NCBI GenBank assembly: GCA_029783825.1
Contig: JAREIK010011391.1
Coordinates: 1-64,000 of the forward strand
Direction of reading: 5' to 3'
DNA: 64,000 nt
Origin: Sapria himalayana
Taxonomy: Eukaryota; Streptophyta; Magnoliopsida; Malpighiales; Rafflesiaceae
Shown: piece by piece, positions 25,149 to 35,979 of the stretch
How the letters are laid out: each line of letters opens with the position of its first letter
Position numbering within the stretch: the first letter of the stretch is position 1
The notes under the pieces: model-generated
What the model was told of the DNA's origin: nothing
Seen by the model: the letters and a program-made list of their open reading frames with translations, nothing else
The model's database searches: none
Translations under genes and position numbers: made by a program

Positions 25149-26022
25149 TGTGAAATCTCGAAAAAAAATTGAATAAATAACTAACATAAATTGATTTATG
25201 AAAATAAAGGACAAAATGATAATTTTGTAATAATAAAAAATAATCTAAAAATTTTAGAGCCATAATGATAAAATGCATGTTGTTATTGAATTCGTCTTGG
25301 AAAATATCGATACGGCATCAAATTTCGTTAAATTCTCAGAAAATCAGAATTTAATATATTTTTATTTAATTAAATAATTATTATAATATTTAAAAAAAAT
25401 GTAGATCAACCGAATGAACGCGCCACGTCATCTACACGTGGCCGTGCCTGGGCGGGCAGTCCTTCGACTGTCCAGGTGTCAACCTAAAAGGAAAAAAAAT
25501 TATTATTATTAATTAATGATATTAAATTAAAAAAAAATAAAAGAAAAAAACATCAAGAATCTGGAAAATGGGAGAAAGACTGAAAAAAAAAATGTTCGTC
25601 GCCGAAGAGAGAGACAGCACATAAAATATATATATATGAATTTTCTTTTAATCATAACGGATTATTCTGGAATCGGAATGAAATAATCCAAGAACTAAAG
25701 TTACTCTACACGATGAGATCTTCATATTGATATTAAATCTATAAAGTTTTTGTGAAATTTTCCGAAAGATAGCAGTTTTCTCTTATCAAAATTTCTTTCT
25801 ATTTAATGACCAGAAGTGATAATATTTTATATTTCAATTCGAATTGTTAGAAATTTTATTGGAAATAATTAATTGGTGAAAATTTAAGAATTTTAGTAAG
25901 TAAAAATAAGTACAGAACGAATTAGATTTGGACTATTAAATTAGGTATGGAACATGGCTTAAATTAGGTATAATTACATTTCATATGCACGAGAATATTC
26001 CAATTACATGAGTGAGTGCATG

Positions 26023-26056
<34 letters not shown>

Positions 26057-26760
26057 GGATGGTATTTAGAGAACTCGAATTGGGAAACATCTAGACTTAG
26101 TTGCACGAGATTTTATTTGATATATGGTTATTATAGATTACGAACTCAAATTGGGACAATGTCCAGGTAGAGTTGTGGCGGTTCTTATTTCTTGGAGTAA
26201 ATCCAAGAAAATGATATTTTATTCGGATAAATGTCAAATATATTTTTCGGAGGAGGTCCATATTTTTCGGAATAATTCCAAAAAAATAAATATTTCTATA
26301 GATATATATACATATATATAATATGTCACACTTGGCTTCGGCATGTGTGAGGGAGTCGATGAGACTTAGGAATATGTGCATATAAACATTTCATCCATAA
26401 TTGTATTCATATAAATATTGTACTTGAATGAGTGTTGATATATATATTCATGACGTTTTACGTGCACTTAGGTAGGGAATAACTCTGAAAGAGTTTAACC
26501 TATTGAGTTTTGCTCACTACGTTGTGGGACCCCTTTTCAGGTACATGTCCAGTATAGATGACATACTGACATATGGGATTTCATATGTGAAAGAAAGTTG
26601 GTTCTGGCTTAAATAATATATTATGTGTTTTCTCTCTATCGCTGAGAAAATAAAAAGTAAAACGAAAAAAAATGTATTGTACATTTGAGAAAATTTATTT
26701 TATTGTATATTATATTGTGAGATGGAATGAATGAGACCCCCTAAGGAATGGGGTGTCACA
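25149..26760 (+). mobile_element. 3' long terminal repeat of the gypsy element
   Basis: The LTR starts TGTGAAATCTCG right after the polypurine tract and ends GGGGTGTCACA, so it has the usual TG...CA termini. Its length is 1612 bp. Inside are an (AT)n run at about 26020-26050 and TATATATA stretches that could hold a TATA box. No partner 5' LTR is present, so insertion age cannot be read from LTR divergence. Confidence 0.88.
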
Positions 26761-26778
26761 ATATTTATATATTTATAT

Positions 26779-26917
26779 ATTCATAAATTCATATATTCAT
26801 ATATTCATATATTCATATATTCATATATTCATATATTCACATATTCATATATTCATACATTCACATATTCATATATTCATATATTCATATATTCACATAT
26901 TCATATATTCATATATG
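26779..26917. repeat. 8-bp minisatellite, about 17 copies
   Basis: The unit TATATTCA, with CATATTCA and TACATTCA variants, begins 18 bp after the LTR end. It resembles the 16-bp repeat on the other side of the element in composition, so the element may have inserted into simple-sequence DNA. Confidence 0.93.
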
Positions 26918-26954
26918 TATTTATGTATTTATGTATAAATATAAAAATGCTAGC

Positions 26955-27133
26955 TTAGAATGAACTAGGCTAATTTGAAATGAACTCAAAATAGTATAGG
27001 TTCCTACCATGCCTAGTACAATAATATGTCGGGTTGGGCATAGCCCAACCGGCCTAGCATGACCCACTATAACCCAGGAAATCAATGAGCCAACAGGCCT
27101 TGCTGGCCTGGCATGGACCCTTCAACACCTCTA
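26955..27133. mobile_element. GC-rich hAT-like element, diverged, right end
   Basis: A locally GC-rich stretch with repeated GGCCTAGCATG, GGCCTTGCTGGCC and GGCATGG words ends in TTCAACACCTCTA, one base different from the family terminus TTGACACCTCTA. The left end is not identifiable. Confidence 0.45.
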
Positions 27134-27449
27134 GCCTGAAGGGTTCCTTATTGTAATGAAGTTAAGTTTGATTTTTTTAGCTTTTTATATTTATTTTTTG
27201 TTTTAGTCAGAATGGAAGCATCCAACATATGAGCTGCTCCAACTTGAATATGTAGATCTTATTGTGATTTTTAAATTTTAGAATTAATGATAATCAAATC
27301 ATTTTCCACCTCTCTCCTCTACACTCTTTTCTCATCTATCTCTCTCTCCCTATCCTTTTTCCCAAAACCCTAGAAGTGTTAAGCTTGAATAGTGATTGAT
27401 TAAATTAAATCTTTGTATTTGTTGTATACGGTGTGTTTTGATAATCTAT

Positions 27450-27852
27450 TTATATAATCAAATATTTTTGTTTTAATATTTAATTGTAAGTACATTGAAG
27501 AAAATATTAAGAAGTTGAAAATACAGTAGTAATATAATAATGGAGGTCGGTGAGCAGAAAAAATTTTTGGAGCAGAGTCTTACCTGTCCGATAATCCGAC
27601 CCGCTCCGATTAATTAAACCGAACAATTTTTAATATAAAATATTTTGTATTTTATTTTTTTGGGTTATTGTTTTTACGATCTAGAACTGTTCATCTTCTC
27701 TCTCTCTCTCTCTGTACTATTTATCGCGTCTATTTCTGTGTTGCACATACTGTAAGACTTCTGATTTTAGTTTAATATGTAACACATAATTATTTTTTGG
27801 TGAATGTAGCTAATCATACTGAGCGACTAGAGAACCACGTTATTTCATACAT
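27450..27852. repeat. Dispersed ~400-bp repeat, copy 1
   Basis: This stretch aligns by eye with 46600-47022 in the same orientation. Shared blocks include AATAATGGAGG, TTTTTGGAGCAGAG, ATCCGACCCGCTCCG, AACTGTTCATC, a CT-rich run and GGTGAATGTAGCTA, ending at GAACCACGTTAT. I do not recognise a family; it has no terminal repeats I can see and no coding frame. It could be part of an LTR or a duplicated promoter region. Confidence 0.75.
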
Positions 27853-28643
27853 TTCTGTTATGATTTTTGTTTTGTTTTTATTATCTAATACTTGAATTGT
27901 GGATTGGGTATATATCATTTATTATTTTTTCTTCTTCTGTATCTTAAAATCACAACTGTTGAAGTGCAATTGCCCAACAATATTGAATATTTCAACATAT
28001 ATGATATATTGTGGCTTTATGTATTTTTATATATTAATGATGTACTTAAGCTTTATGTATTCCTTATTTATGTATGACTAGACCTGAGAGCTTGGGTTGC
28101 TTCAAAGTATTGATACTTAAGATTAACATATTTGTAGTTATCAGTTTATTGGACTCGTCAATGTATTTGCACTTATCATCAAAAAAATTATATTTGCATA
28201 AATATCATAACATGCAAAATAGTTATAGGGCTCTATCTGTCTACGCCAACTCCTAATTTTTAAATAGCTTTCGGCGAGATTTTTTTGTAATTCATTTTTG
28301 TTCAATAGTTATCGGCAAGATTTTTTTTGTTTGAACACTATGACAAAAAATTAAATACAATTGTTTACACATATAACTCAACCAAATTCCAAATACACTA
28401 GGGAATAATATTGTTTTATTCCTAATACACAAGAGTAATTATTTTCACTCTTCCCACTTTACCTTTTATTTCACTTTTATTTCTGCATCAAGAGATTTTG
28501 AGCAACAATTAAGAAAGGAATAGAATGACAACGAGAATTGTGTAGCTTTTCAATCGTCGAGCGGAAAAGTAAAATAAACAAAAAAGTAACAGTCCTCTAG
28601 CAAGTTCCTAAGCTTGGATGCAATAAAAGTCTGCGAAAATTAC
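27853..28643. other. Intergenic DNA, no gene seen
   Basis: AT-rich sequence. On the minus strand this is where intron 1 and exon 2 of the ATG5 fragment would lie; I find intron-like sequence only and no exon encoding the expected continuation. Confidence 0.4.
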
Positions 28644-28867
28644 CATTTTAAGGGCAAGCCGTTGTAGTCAAACCAGACAGCGCCCTGTACAGGAGGCAGC
28701 GCCGATGACAAATAAAGCTTTATCGAGGGAAGAAGAAGAGGCAGGTATCCTATGCGAGGCGCTAGGATGTGGACTGGAGGAGGCGGTGGAAGGACCGTCA
28801 CTTCGGACTTGTGGAGGTGAACTTGAAGAGGAATCGCACCTTCCCATACGTACTTCATCGCCTCCAT
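28644..28867 (-). pseudogene. ATG5: ATG5 (autophagy) first-exon fragment
   Basis: ATG5 is joined to ATG12 and works in the complex that attaches lipid to ATG8 during autophagosome growth. The 74 residues from MEAMKYVWEGAIPLQVHL through HILAPRIGYLPLLLPSIK to WFDYNGLPLK match the N-terminal ubiquitin-like domain of plant ATG5. The exon ends inside a TGG codon at a GT donor (TG|GTAATTTTCG), as expected for exon 1. A full plant ATG5 is several hundred residues; nothing after exon 1 is found at lower coordinates. The start codon and frame are intact with no disabling change, so the copy is probably young or still constrained. It keeps an intron start, so it is a DNA copy and not a retrocopy. A functional ATG5 must lie elsewhere. 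Confidence 0.88.
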
Positions 28868-30114
28868 TTATCGCAGCCTAACCTAACGATGATTTTTTTC
28901 GTTCTGAGGACACTACCGTTCACATAAAACCGAGTGATTAATTTATTAGGTTCCGTCTGTTCCGAGGCCGAAAGATTTTTATTTAGAAAATTATATAACA
29001 AAAATAACTAATATTTATGATCCATATATTTTAATATTATTGTTTGGTGCACCAAAACAAAAAATGATTAAATTACTATTTCTCAAAATAGTAAACTTGA
29101 TATATTTAATGAACAAATTTTTAATTAGGATAGATTAGGATATATATAGATATATATATACTTGTCCAAGAGGATACGAATAAAAAATAATTATCCTAAA
29201 TAGTGAGCAAGATTATGATAATTAATTTTGAGTATAATTTATTCAAAAATACCAAATATATCCTTCGACAATAAAGTATAAAAAATATATTAGTTGCAAG
29301 CTGTGTTTTATTAATTAAGGTCATGATCGTCATTATGATCATGATTACCGTCGGAATACAGAGGTAGACCATCATTTAATAGTAACACAGACCTTCTATC
29401 ATGGAAGACAAGGCTTGGGATAGCTATTCATTGAGCTCTCAATGGAGCCAGGTGATTTGGGAACTACGTGAGGCATTACGCGATTCATGTGTTTGGCATG
29501 GCACAGCCCGAATAAGAGAAGTGCCTGGGCCAAACTCATGTCGGCATGCAGCACAGTTTGAGCCATGCCGAGCCAGATTTCCCAGCATAGGAGGTGTGGC
29601 ATGGCATGACCTAGACAAAAAACAAGCTAATTGACCGTGCCGGGCTAGCCATTTTAGGGTTAAGTTGGCATGACATTACTCATGCTAAAAACTATGCAGT
29701 ACCCCAGCACGGCCCACTTTGCACCATTAGTTATGCATGAATATTATCATTGAACTAGTTTCTCTAGTACTCTCATATTGTCGATACCTTCTAAGTCACC
29801 ATTCAATAATTAGAATAGGACTTACACAAAAGTTATATATAACAAACATGGTTTTGTCAGCATAAAGGTCACTCGAAAGCTCAATATCATAAGTTAATAA
29901 ACTATAATTAATTGTAACAACAACCTCAAACTTGGAAGCCTTGAAACCAGGCAGGATCTACTGCTAATATACCACTTCATGGCCCACCACCATTTAATAT
30001 TGTAGTAGTCACCACATTAGGTTCCTCCATTAATCCTCTTATTTAAACGTTTTTCTCCTAACATTAACAAGTTGTGCCATCAACCCATCCTCTTCTTCTA
30101 GTTTTTATTTATGA
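28868..30114. other. Intergenic DNA with a GC-richer patch
   Basis: No gene is supportable. Bases 29405-29715 are richer in G+C, with GGCATGGCAC, CATGCCGAGCC and GTGCCGGGC words like the hAT-like family, but no termini are visible. The rest is AT-rich. The downstream limit of the L1 element near 30115 is uncertain, so its tail may extend into this stretch. Confidence 0.4.
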
Positions 30115-32782
30115 CATTCTAGTATTGGTCAGGTTTCATAAAATTTGCCCACAAGCTTTTATTTTCTTTCAATCTCCACCATCTTTTGCAGGCCCATGCC
30201 TTTGCTATATCATCAAGGCTAGTAAAACCTCGACCAGCTTCCTCCTTGGGAAAGCATAAATCCTCACACTCTCACCAATGTAATTTTGGCTTACCTTCTT
30301 TCTTACCCCATAAAAAATCAGCCATATTCTTTTCTAGTCTCTTTATGATCTTTTTTAAAGGATGCATAACGGTTAGAATATGAGCCAGTGAACCCTGTAA
30401 TACATGTGTAATTAGTATAATTCTACCTCCCATGCTTAAGAGATCTTCCTTCCAACTCGCTATTTTATCCTTCATTCTTGCAACTTGATAATTTAAATAT
30501 TCTTCTTTTAATCTTCCTTCAAATATAGGACAACCCAGGTACATCAATGCACCTTTCTTCTGGGTGAAACTTGTAATATTCGAAACCCTTTGAGCCACTT
30601 TATTTGGTGCTTTTTCTGCAAGCATAAATTGACACTTTTTTATATTTATGGTTTGTCTTGTTTCCTCCTCTAGCGTGTGCAGTAACCCCATCAAATTTAG
30701 AAGCGATTTTTTACTGGCATTTGTGAAAATAATATCATCTGCATAAGCCAAACAGTAGACTTTGGGGGTATTCTTAGGTTGCCTGAACATTAATATCTTT
30801 TCATTTTCCATTTCTTCTTTTAAATTTATCAGTAATGTTTCTAAGTAAATATTAAATAAATAAGGTGATAAAGGATCCCCTTGCCTTAGGCCTCTAACAG
30901 GCTTAAACTCGTTTCCTATTTTCCCATTAATTATTATTTTAACCCATAAACTTGATATGCATCTATGCATTAAATCTATCCAGAACTCCGAAAAGCCCAT
31001 CTTACGCATTATAAAATATAAGATTTACTATTCGACCCTGTCGAAGGCTTTAGACAAATCAAGTTTTAAAACAATATTATATCCCCTATCCTTAGCCCCA
31101 ACTTCTCTCATCATTTCTGACGCTAGGCTTATATTTTCCGATATTAATCTATTCTCAACAAAGCCAGATTGTTCTTGTGAAATTATTTTCGGAAAAATAG
31201 GCCTAAGCCTATTTTGTAATAACTTTGTTAAAATCTTATAAATCGAGTTGCACAGGCTAATTGGCCGAAAGTCTTCATATTTCTGTGGGTTTTCGGTTTT
31301 AGGAATAAGAACTATGAAAGAGCTAGCCCATGCTTTTTTAATTTCTGCTCCTGCAAATATCCAGGTTATGGCTTGTAACAAATCTGACTTAATAATATGC
31401 CAGCATATCTGGAAGAAAGCATTATTCCAACCATCTGGTCCTGCCGCACTGTCCTTATTCATATCAAAAACAGCTGCCCTTATTTCCTCTTAATCAGGAA
31501 ATTCAGCCAATTTTTCATTATCTCTCTCTGTCACTTGTAGTATTATTTTCTGTATTAAACTATTTCCTTCTCTCCTTGTAATCTCACACAAATGCATTTT
31601 TAGGAATCCTTCTAACTGTGTTCTTATCTCTTCTTCTTTTTCAAACCATCTACCTTCTGAGTTTTTTATAGCTTTTATCTTTTGTTTTTGAGATTTGATT
31701 TTTGCCATAGTTTGAAAAAATTTAGTATTATTATCTCATTCTTTTAACCACTTAATCCTCGCTCTCTGTTTCCAGAAAACTTCTACCATGTTTAAGCAAA
31801 GTCTTAATTCTACCTCTGCCCGACTTAACTGTTTTCTACTCTCTTCATTTTGATCTCTCTCGTATTTTATTTCACTCTTCTCCACCTTCTCCTCTGCCTG
31901 TATTATATTCCTATTTATATTTCCAAATACTTCCTTATTCCATGTGGTCAATCTAATTTTTAGTCTACGCACTTTTATTGCTAAGCTTTGTAGTGGATTG
32001 CCTATAGCTTTTTCTGCCCATGAAGTTTCCACTATTGTTAAAAAATTTTCATGCAAGCCCCACATATTTCGAAATTTAAAAGTTTTCTTTGACTTATAAT
32101 TATACTGGTGAATCAAGAGTAAAGGACTATGATCTGAGCAGGTTCTATTTAAATGTTTAATAGTCGTAGACCCATGAGAGTCTATCCATTTAGCATTAAA
32201 TAAAAACCTATCCAGTCTAGCCCAGATTGCTCCCCGCTTTTTCGAGTTATTACACCATGTATATTTTGCCCCTATATAATCAAGTTCTATTAAGTTGGCA
32301 TTAGCGATTGCCTCATTAAACTGTGACATTTCCGCTGTATCGGCATGTCTTCCTCCTTTTTTCTCACTAGGGCCTCTTATTACGTTAAAATCTCCTCCAA
32401 TAATCCATGGAGAATCCTCTATCGCGATTTCTTTTATATCCTGCCATAGTGTTTTCCTCTCTTCTTTAGAATTTTTTGCATAAACAGCTGACATTAAAAT
32501 TTCTGTGTTACTAACAAATTTAGAGTGTAATATTTGTTCTGTGTCTTTTAAAATTCCGAGGTCTATATTATCCCCCCACATAATCCAGATTTTCCCATTC
32601 ACATTTGTTCTAGCATTATCAAATCCCATTATTCCTTTATAATGGTCTAATTTGTTTTTATCTACCATTGGTTCAGTTATAATTAATGTTCTTAGTTTAT
32701 GAATTTTAATGAGTTTTTTTAATCTATTTAAGGTGGGTGTGTTAGCCACCCCCCTTATATTCCAATATAAACAACTAAACAT
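30115..32782 (-). pseudogene. LINE ORF2, endonuclease and reverse transcriptase, with in-frame stops
   Basis: ORF2 nicks the target and copies the RNA there. Residues 1-230 or so form an AP-endonuclease-like domain: WNIRGVAN, TEPMVDK, GGDFNVIRGPSEKKGG, LDRFLFN and CSDHSPLLL. The reverse transcriptase follows: SFIVLIPKTENPQKYEDFRP, KLDLSKAFDRVE, GLRQGDPLSPYLFNIYLE, the catalytic box YADDIIF, then YLGCPIFEGRL and the thumb region to LWGKKEGKPKLHW. The frame stays constant from 32782 to about 30118, but stops occur at 31733-31735, 31487-31489, 31025-31027 and 30269-30271. The catalytic residues are intact; only the stops disable it. ORF2 begins with an ATG overlapping the ORF1 stop by 8 bases. 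Confidence 0.93.
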
Positions 32783-34173
32783 TACCTGCTGATTTTGACC
32801 GCGCTCTCGTTCTACACTTTGAATCGTATTGCATATTCATATACTTCTTCATGTTCCTTGCGGGTTTTGTTACACTAGAGACCGGTTCCATAATCTGTTC
32901 CTTTAAAATTTTACCAGGATGTAACGCCATTATTTTTAGCTCCTCCATAGCTTCTTTCCTTGTATATGTATCCCATTTTATTATGGCCATTTCCAGGTCA
33001 TCCTTAGAAAACTTCATTTCCATCCTTTCCGTGGCCTTGCTTTGAGGTGGTAAGTTCTAGCTTTTCACTTTGAACTCCTCCTCTGAAAAATCCAGCACGT
33101 CTTCCTCCATCCAGCTTAAATCCTCCTCCTTGTCTCTTGCATTCCTCTTAGTCCTAACCTTCTTAACTTGCCTCTTGTATCTTGGTTTCGGTAAGTCCCA
33201 AGCACACCCATCCGCTCGGTGCTCCATTCTCATTTCCTCTCCGATGATGCAATAATCACCACCTGAGGCTTTTTCCTTGCTTCCCTCTTCCATGCCTACA
33301 TCTCCTTCTCGGCATGTCTTCCTTCCATTGCCGTTTCTTATAGAATCTTCATTCCCTTCCTCCCCTGAGCTCTTAGCATCAAGCTCTTTTGGTGACTCAG
33401 TCAAGGTCTCAAAAATTTGTGTGGAAACTTTGCCCGTGCTTTCCTTCCTTATCCATTTCTGCACCTTGGCTTTACCTGCATTTTCTTTAACATTCAACCT
33501 CATCGTGACCCAATCTTTTGCATAATGTACAATATCGAGGAAAGTATTCTGGGACGATCGTTTGCCAAAATCCATTATTATCGTCGCTGCCTATCCACAG
33601 TTTATGTGGGGGTATCGACGGCAAGCTCGTCTCTACACAGTGAGGTCGAGACATTGAGGCAGTAGCCTCGTCCATCCTCATCGGTTTGCCCACACACGAA
33701 GCAATAGAGAAGAGAGCCGCCTTGTTGTAGAAGGGTAGGGGAAGATTCGGGAGTAGAAACCATACCGGTGCAATGGGTGATTCTTCCAGCGGGGTGAACT
33801 CGTTTGTCCATTTCAGCATGCGCATGGGGAAACCTTTGATGTGCCACATACCTCGCATCCATATTCTATAATAATCTTCTTCCTCCGAGAGTTGCAGAAA
33901 AATATGCTTGGAGTCAAAATCTCCCATTTTTACTGCCCCTTTAAGCTTTAGTGAGGAGAGGAAGTCTCGAATGTCTTTAAAACTCGGTCGGCCAAGTGAG
34001 AACTTCCCAACCAAGGTCCATTCGAAGGGTTCAGCCATTCTTACAAGTTCGGCCGGAGAGAAAAAGACCGCCGGCAAGTCTTGCTTGTTCCCGAAAGAGG
34101 GAGAAGTGTGCGCGGGCCCTTGCAATATTGAAGCAAATGACTTCCTATGAGCTAGGAAGTCCTCTTGCCCCAT
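32775..34173 (-). pseudogene. LINE ORF1, nucleic-acid-binding protein, frameshifted
   Basis: ORF1 proteins of plant L1 elements bind element RNA. The first part (34173-33487) has the DUF4283-like core (WTLVGKFSLGRPSF, DYYRIWMRGMWHIKGFPMR, VWFLLPNLPLPFY) and a zinc knuckle of form CX2CX4HX4C (CTLCKRLGHDEVEC). Directly after this cysteine a stop is reached. The rest continues in another frame from RLNVKENAGKA through a charged lysine- and glutamate-rich tail, with one further stop at 33057-33059, to the end at 32775. A few residues also seem lost before LWIGSDDNNGFW. The last 8 bases overlap the ORF2 start. Confidence 0.85.
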
Positions 34174-34209
34174 TTTGAGCTTGAAATTGGCTATATTCTA
34201 CCCATCCTA

Positions 34210-34690
34210 GGACACTCTCTTACGTTTATATTAAAATAAATACTCTTCATTAAATTACTAAACTAAAATTTAGTCATACTAATTAATTTTTATTAAAACA
34301 TTTTCTCTCTCATTGGCACTCGCCCTCAGCCCTCTCTCATCGACCAAGAGCCCCTCCGCTCTCTCCCATCTCATGGAGCTTGTCTTCGAGCACCAAGAAC
34401 TCTTTGTCGAGCTCAATGACGAGCTCCTGGAGCTCAAAATGGCTCGTCTTCGAGCTTGACGGGCAAGTCTTCAAGCTCCTAGAGCTCATGAGCTCATCTT
34501 TGAGCTTGACGAAGAGCTCCTTGCGCCCATCTTTGAGCTCTTGAAGATGAGAGAGGGCCAAGGGGCTCCTGGTCGATGGGAGAGGGCCGAGGGAAAGGGA
34601 GAAGGTTTTAATAAAAATTAATTAATATGACTAAATTTTAATTTAGTGATTTAATGAAATACATTTTAGTATAAACATAATAGAGTGCCC
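34210..34690. mobile_element. Foldback / long-TIR miniature element
   Basis: The outer arms 34210-34303 and 34597-34690 are inverted repeats of about 94 bp (termini GGACACTCT and GGGCACTCT inward, both reaching TTAATTTTTATTAAAA). The symmetry continues through a GC-rich inner part (CCCTCAGCCCTCTC at left against CCCTCGGCCCTCTC from the right) rich in GAGCTC words, so most of the 481 bp can fold into one hairpin. No clear target-site duplication is visible. It resembles nonautonomous Mutator-like or foldback elements; there is no transposase. It lies between the L1 5' end and the 3' flank of the V-ATPase gene. Confidence 0.8.
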
Positions 34691-35082
34691 AAAACATAAT
34701 TCCCAATATTTTTTTAAAATTTAGTTTCTTATTTTTTGATAACGAGCCAGCAACAACTTCTAAGAAGCACTGCCCCAGCCGGTGGCAACCCGGCAGCCAT
34801 GCACCTATTACCCATTTTCTCCTTAGTTATGGCCTCCCCCTGCTGGTAAAACACCAAAAACAAAGCATGATGATCGAGGGGCACGGGAGGGAGACGGAGA
34901 AACAGAGCAGTAGAATTCGTAATTCATCAGAACCGAACGAGAGTTGATCGGAGATCAAAAGAAAGAGACATTTACAGAACACGTCGTAGGGAAGGGAAGG
35001 GAAGGGAACAAATAATAATGGGGTGGAGATACAAGCAGCAGGCAGGCTCGCCCAGAACAGAACACGGGCGGAGACGGGAGAG
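34691..35082 (-). promoter_or_regulatory. 3' flank / putative 3' UTR of the V-ATPase D gene
   Basis: Read on the minus strand, the 100-150 bases after the stop hold CCATTATTATTTGTT and TTCTGTAAATGTC, which could act as plant poly(A) near-upstream and far-upstream elements. No AATAAA is obvious and there is no A tract, which argues against a processed retrocopy. The poly(A) site is not fixed by sequence alone. Confidence 0.35.
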
Positions 35083-35877
35083 CTAGGAACTCACTTCCCC
35101 GTCCGTCCCCCCGGCCGCCCTCGGCGACAACAAACTATGCGCCGACGACAGGGAAATGCCCTGCTGCAGCGAAACCCGCTCAGCGAACTTCTCCTCGGCA
35201 AATTGCACTGCAGCAGCGACTTGTCGCTCCAGCTCCCTCTTCTTGTACCCCTGGATCTTTTTCAGCCTGAAGAAATCCTCACGTTCCAGCTCATCCAGCT
35301 CCGCCCTGATGTAGCTTATCGTGTTCTCCAGCCTGGGCACGACGACGTTCTCCAGGGCGTTGACCCTGCGATTCGTGGTCTTGATTGCTTCGTCCAGCGT
35401 CAAGAACGATGCCTGGAGGGAGGCGAGCTCCACGAGAACTTCGATGGCTTTCAGGTGGGCCGCACGGCATGCCTGAATTTGTTGGCCGCCCCTGGCCAAC
35501 CCGGTGAGATCGTTCCGGGTCTCTCCCTCGGTGGTGGTGTACTCGAACTTGGGAAGCTTCACTCCGGCGACATTCTCCTGCCGAGCCCGAACTCTAAGGG
35601 ATGCGTTCCGGACGTTCTGCAGCACGATGTGCTTCACGTTCTCTCCCGCGACGTATTTAACTTCCGTGAGAGTGAACGAGGATGCCTTCATGATCTCTCC
35701 CATTGATTCTTTCGTGGCCACTATCTTCTTCAGTATTTGTCGGAACTGGACCGTCAGGGCGTCGCTCTTCTTCTTCAGCAGGGCATGGCCCCTCGTGGCT
35801 CCCGCGAGCCGCGCTTTCACGACCCCGAGCATTGTCACCGTTGGAACCACATTCAGACGCTGCCCCTGTCCAGCCAT
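35083..35877 (-). CDS. VHA-D: V-type proton ATPase subunit D, intact
   Basis: Subunit D is the central rotor shaft of the V1 sector of the vacuolar H+-ATPase. It couples ATP hydrolysis in the A3B3 ring to proton transport by the membrane V0 ring at the tonoplast and endomembranes. The single uninterrupted frame gives 264 residues, close to the about 260 usual in plants. It starts [18 protein letters not shown] and keeps [13 protein letters not shown] (29-41), [43 protein letters not shown] and [20 protein letters not shown], followed by [20 protein letters not shown]. The N- and C-terminal helices form the antiparallel coiled coil. The last 30 residues differ most from what I recall, as is usual for this family. 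It has no introns, is GC-rich relative to its surroundings, and is the only intact gene here. Whether it is expressed cannot be told. Confidence 0.95.
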   Translation of the reverse strand: MAGQGQRLNVVPTVTMLGVVKARLAGATRGHALLKKKSDALTVQFRQILKKIVATKESMGEIMKASSFTLTEVKYVAGENVKHIVLQNVRNASLRVRARQENVAGVKLPKFEYTTTEGETRNDLTGLARGGQQIQACRAAHLKAIEVLVELASLQASFLTLDEAIKTTNRRVNALENVVVPRLENTISYIRAELDELEREDFFRLKKIQGYKKRELERQVAAAVQFAEEKFAERVSLQQGISLSSAHSLLSPRAAGGTDGEVSS

Positions 35878-35979
35878 CTTTGGTGCAGCCTAGCGCCCAA
35901 GAGCAAAATCTCTAAAACAAAAAAAAAAAAAAAAAAAAAAAAAACATCAATATTTAATAGTCAAATCAACACCAGAAAA
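35878..35979 (-). promoter_or_regulatory. 5' flank of VHA-D, squeezed by a repeat
   Basis: Only about 100 bp separate the ATG from the next repeat. On the minus strand it holds a TATTAAATA sequence (35950-35958), a T run of 26 (35919-35944) and a short leader ending CACCAAAG before ATG. The TATA-like word is about 75 bp upstream of the ATG, so a short leader is possible, but the T run sits where the start site would be. Confidence 0.3.

Larger units (their letters stand above)
30115..34205 (-). mobile_element. L1-type LINE, nearly complete but inactivated
   Basis: A plant L1-type non-LTR retrotransposon reads on the minus strand: a short leader (34205-34174), ORF1 with a CCHC knuckle, and ORF2 with endonuclease and reverse transcriptase. 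ORF2 similarity fades after KENKSLWANFM near 30118, so the RNase H end and poly(A) tail are missing or unrecognised. The 5' end almost touches the foldback element at 34210. I could not find a target-site duplication. Damage is modest (a few stops, one clear frameshift), so this copy is much younger than the LINE fragments at 10399 and 59784. Confidence 0.9.

Noticed and set aside
33487..34178. Several plus-strand frames over the LINE ORF1
   Set aside because: They are shadows of ORF1, which has recognisable protein motifs on the minus strand.
35023..35706. Long open frame of 227 residues on the plus strand
   Set aside because: It lies antisense to the intact V-ATPase subunit D gene; its composition reflects the complement of that GC-rich coding sequence and matches no family.
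35919..35944. A run of 26 A next to VHA-D as a sign of a retrocopy
   Set aside because: The A run is on the plus strand upstream of the minus-strand gene; a retrocopy tail would lie after the stop codon, where none is present.
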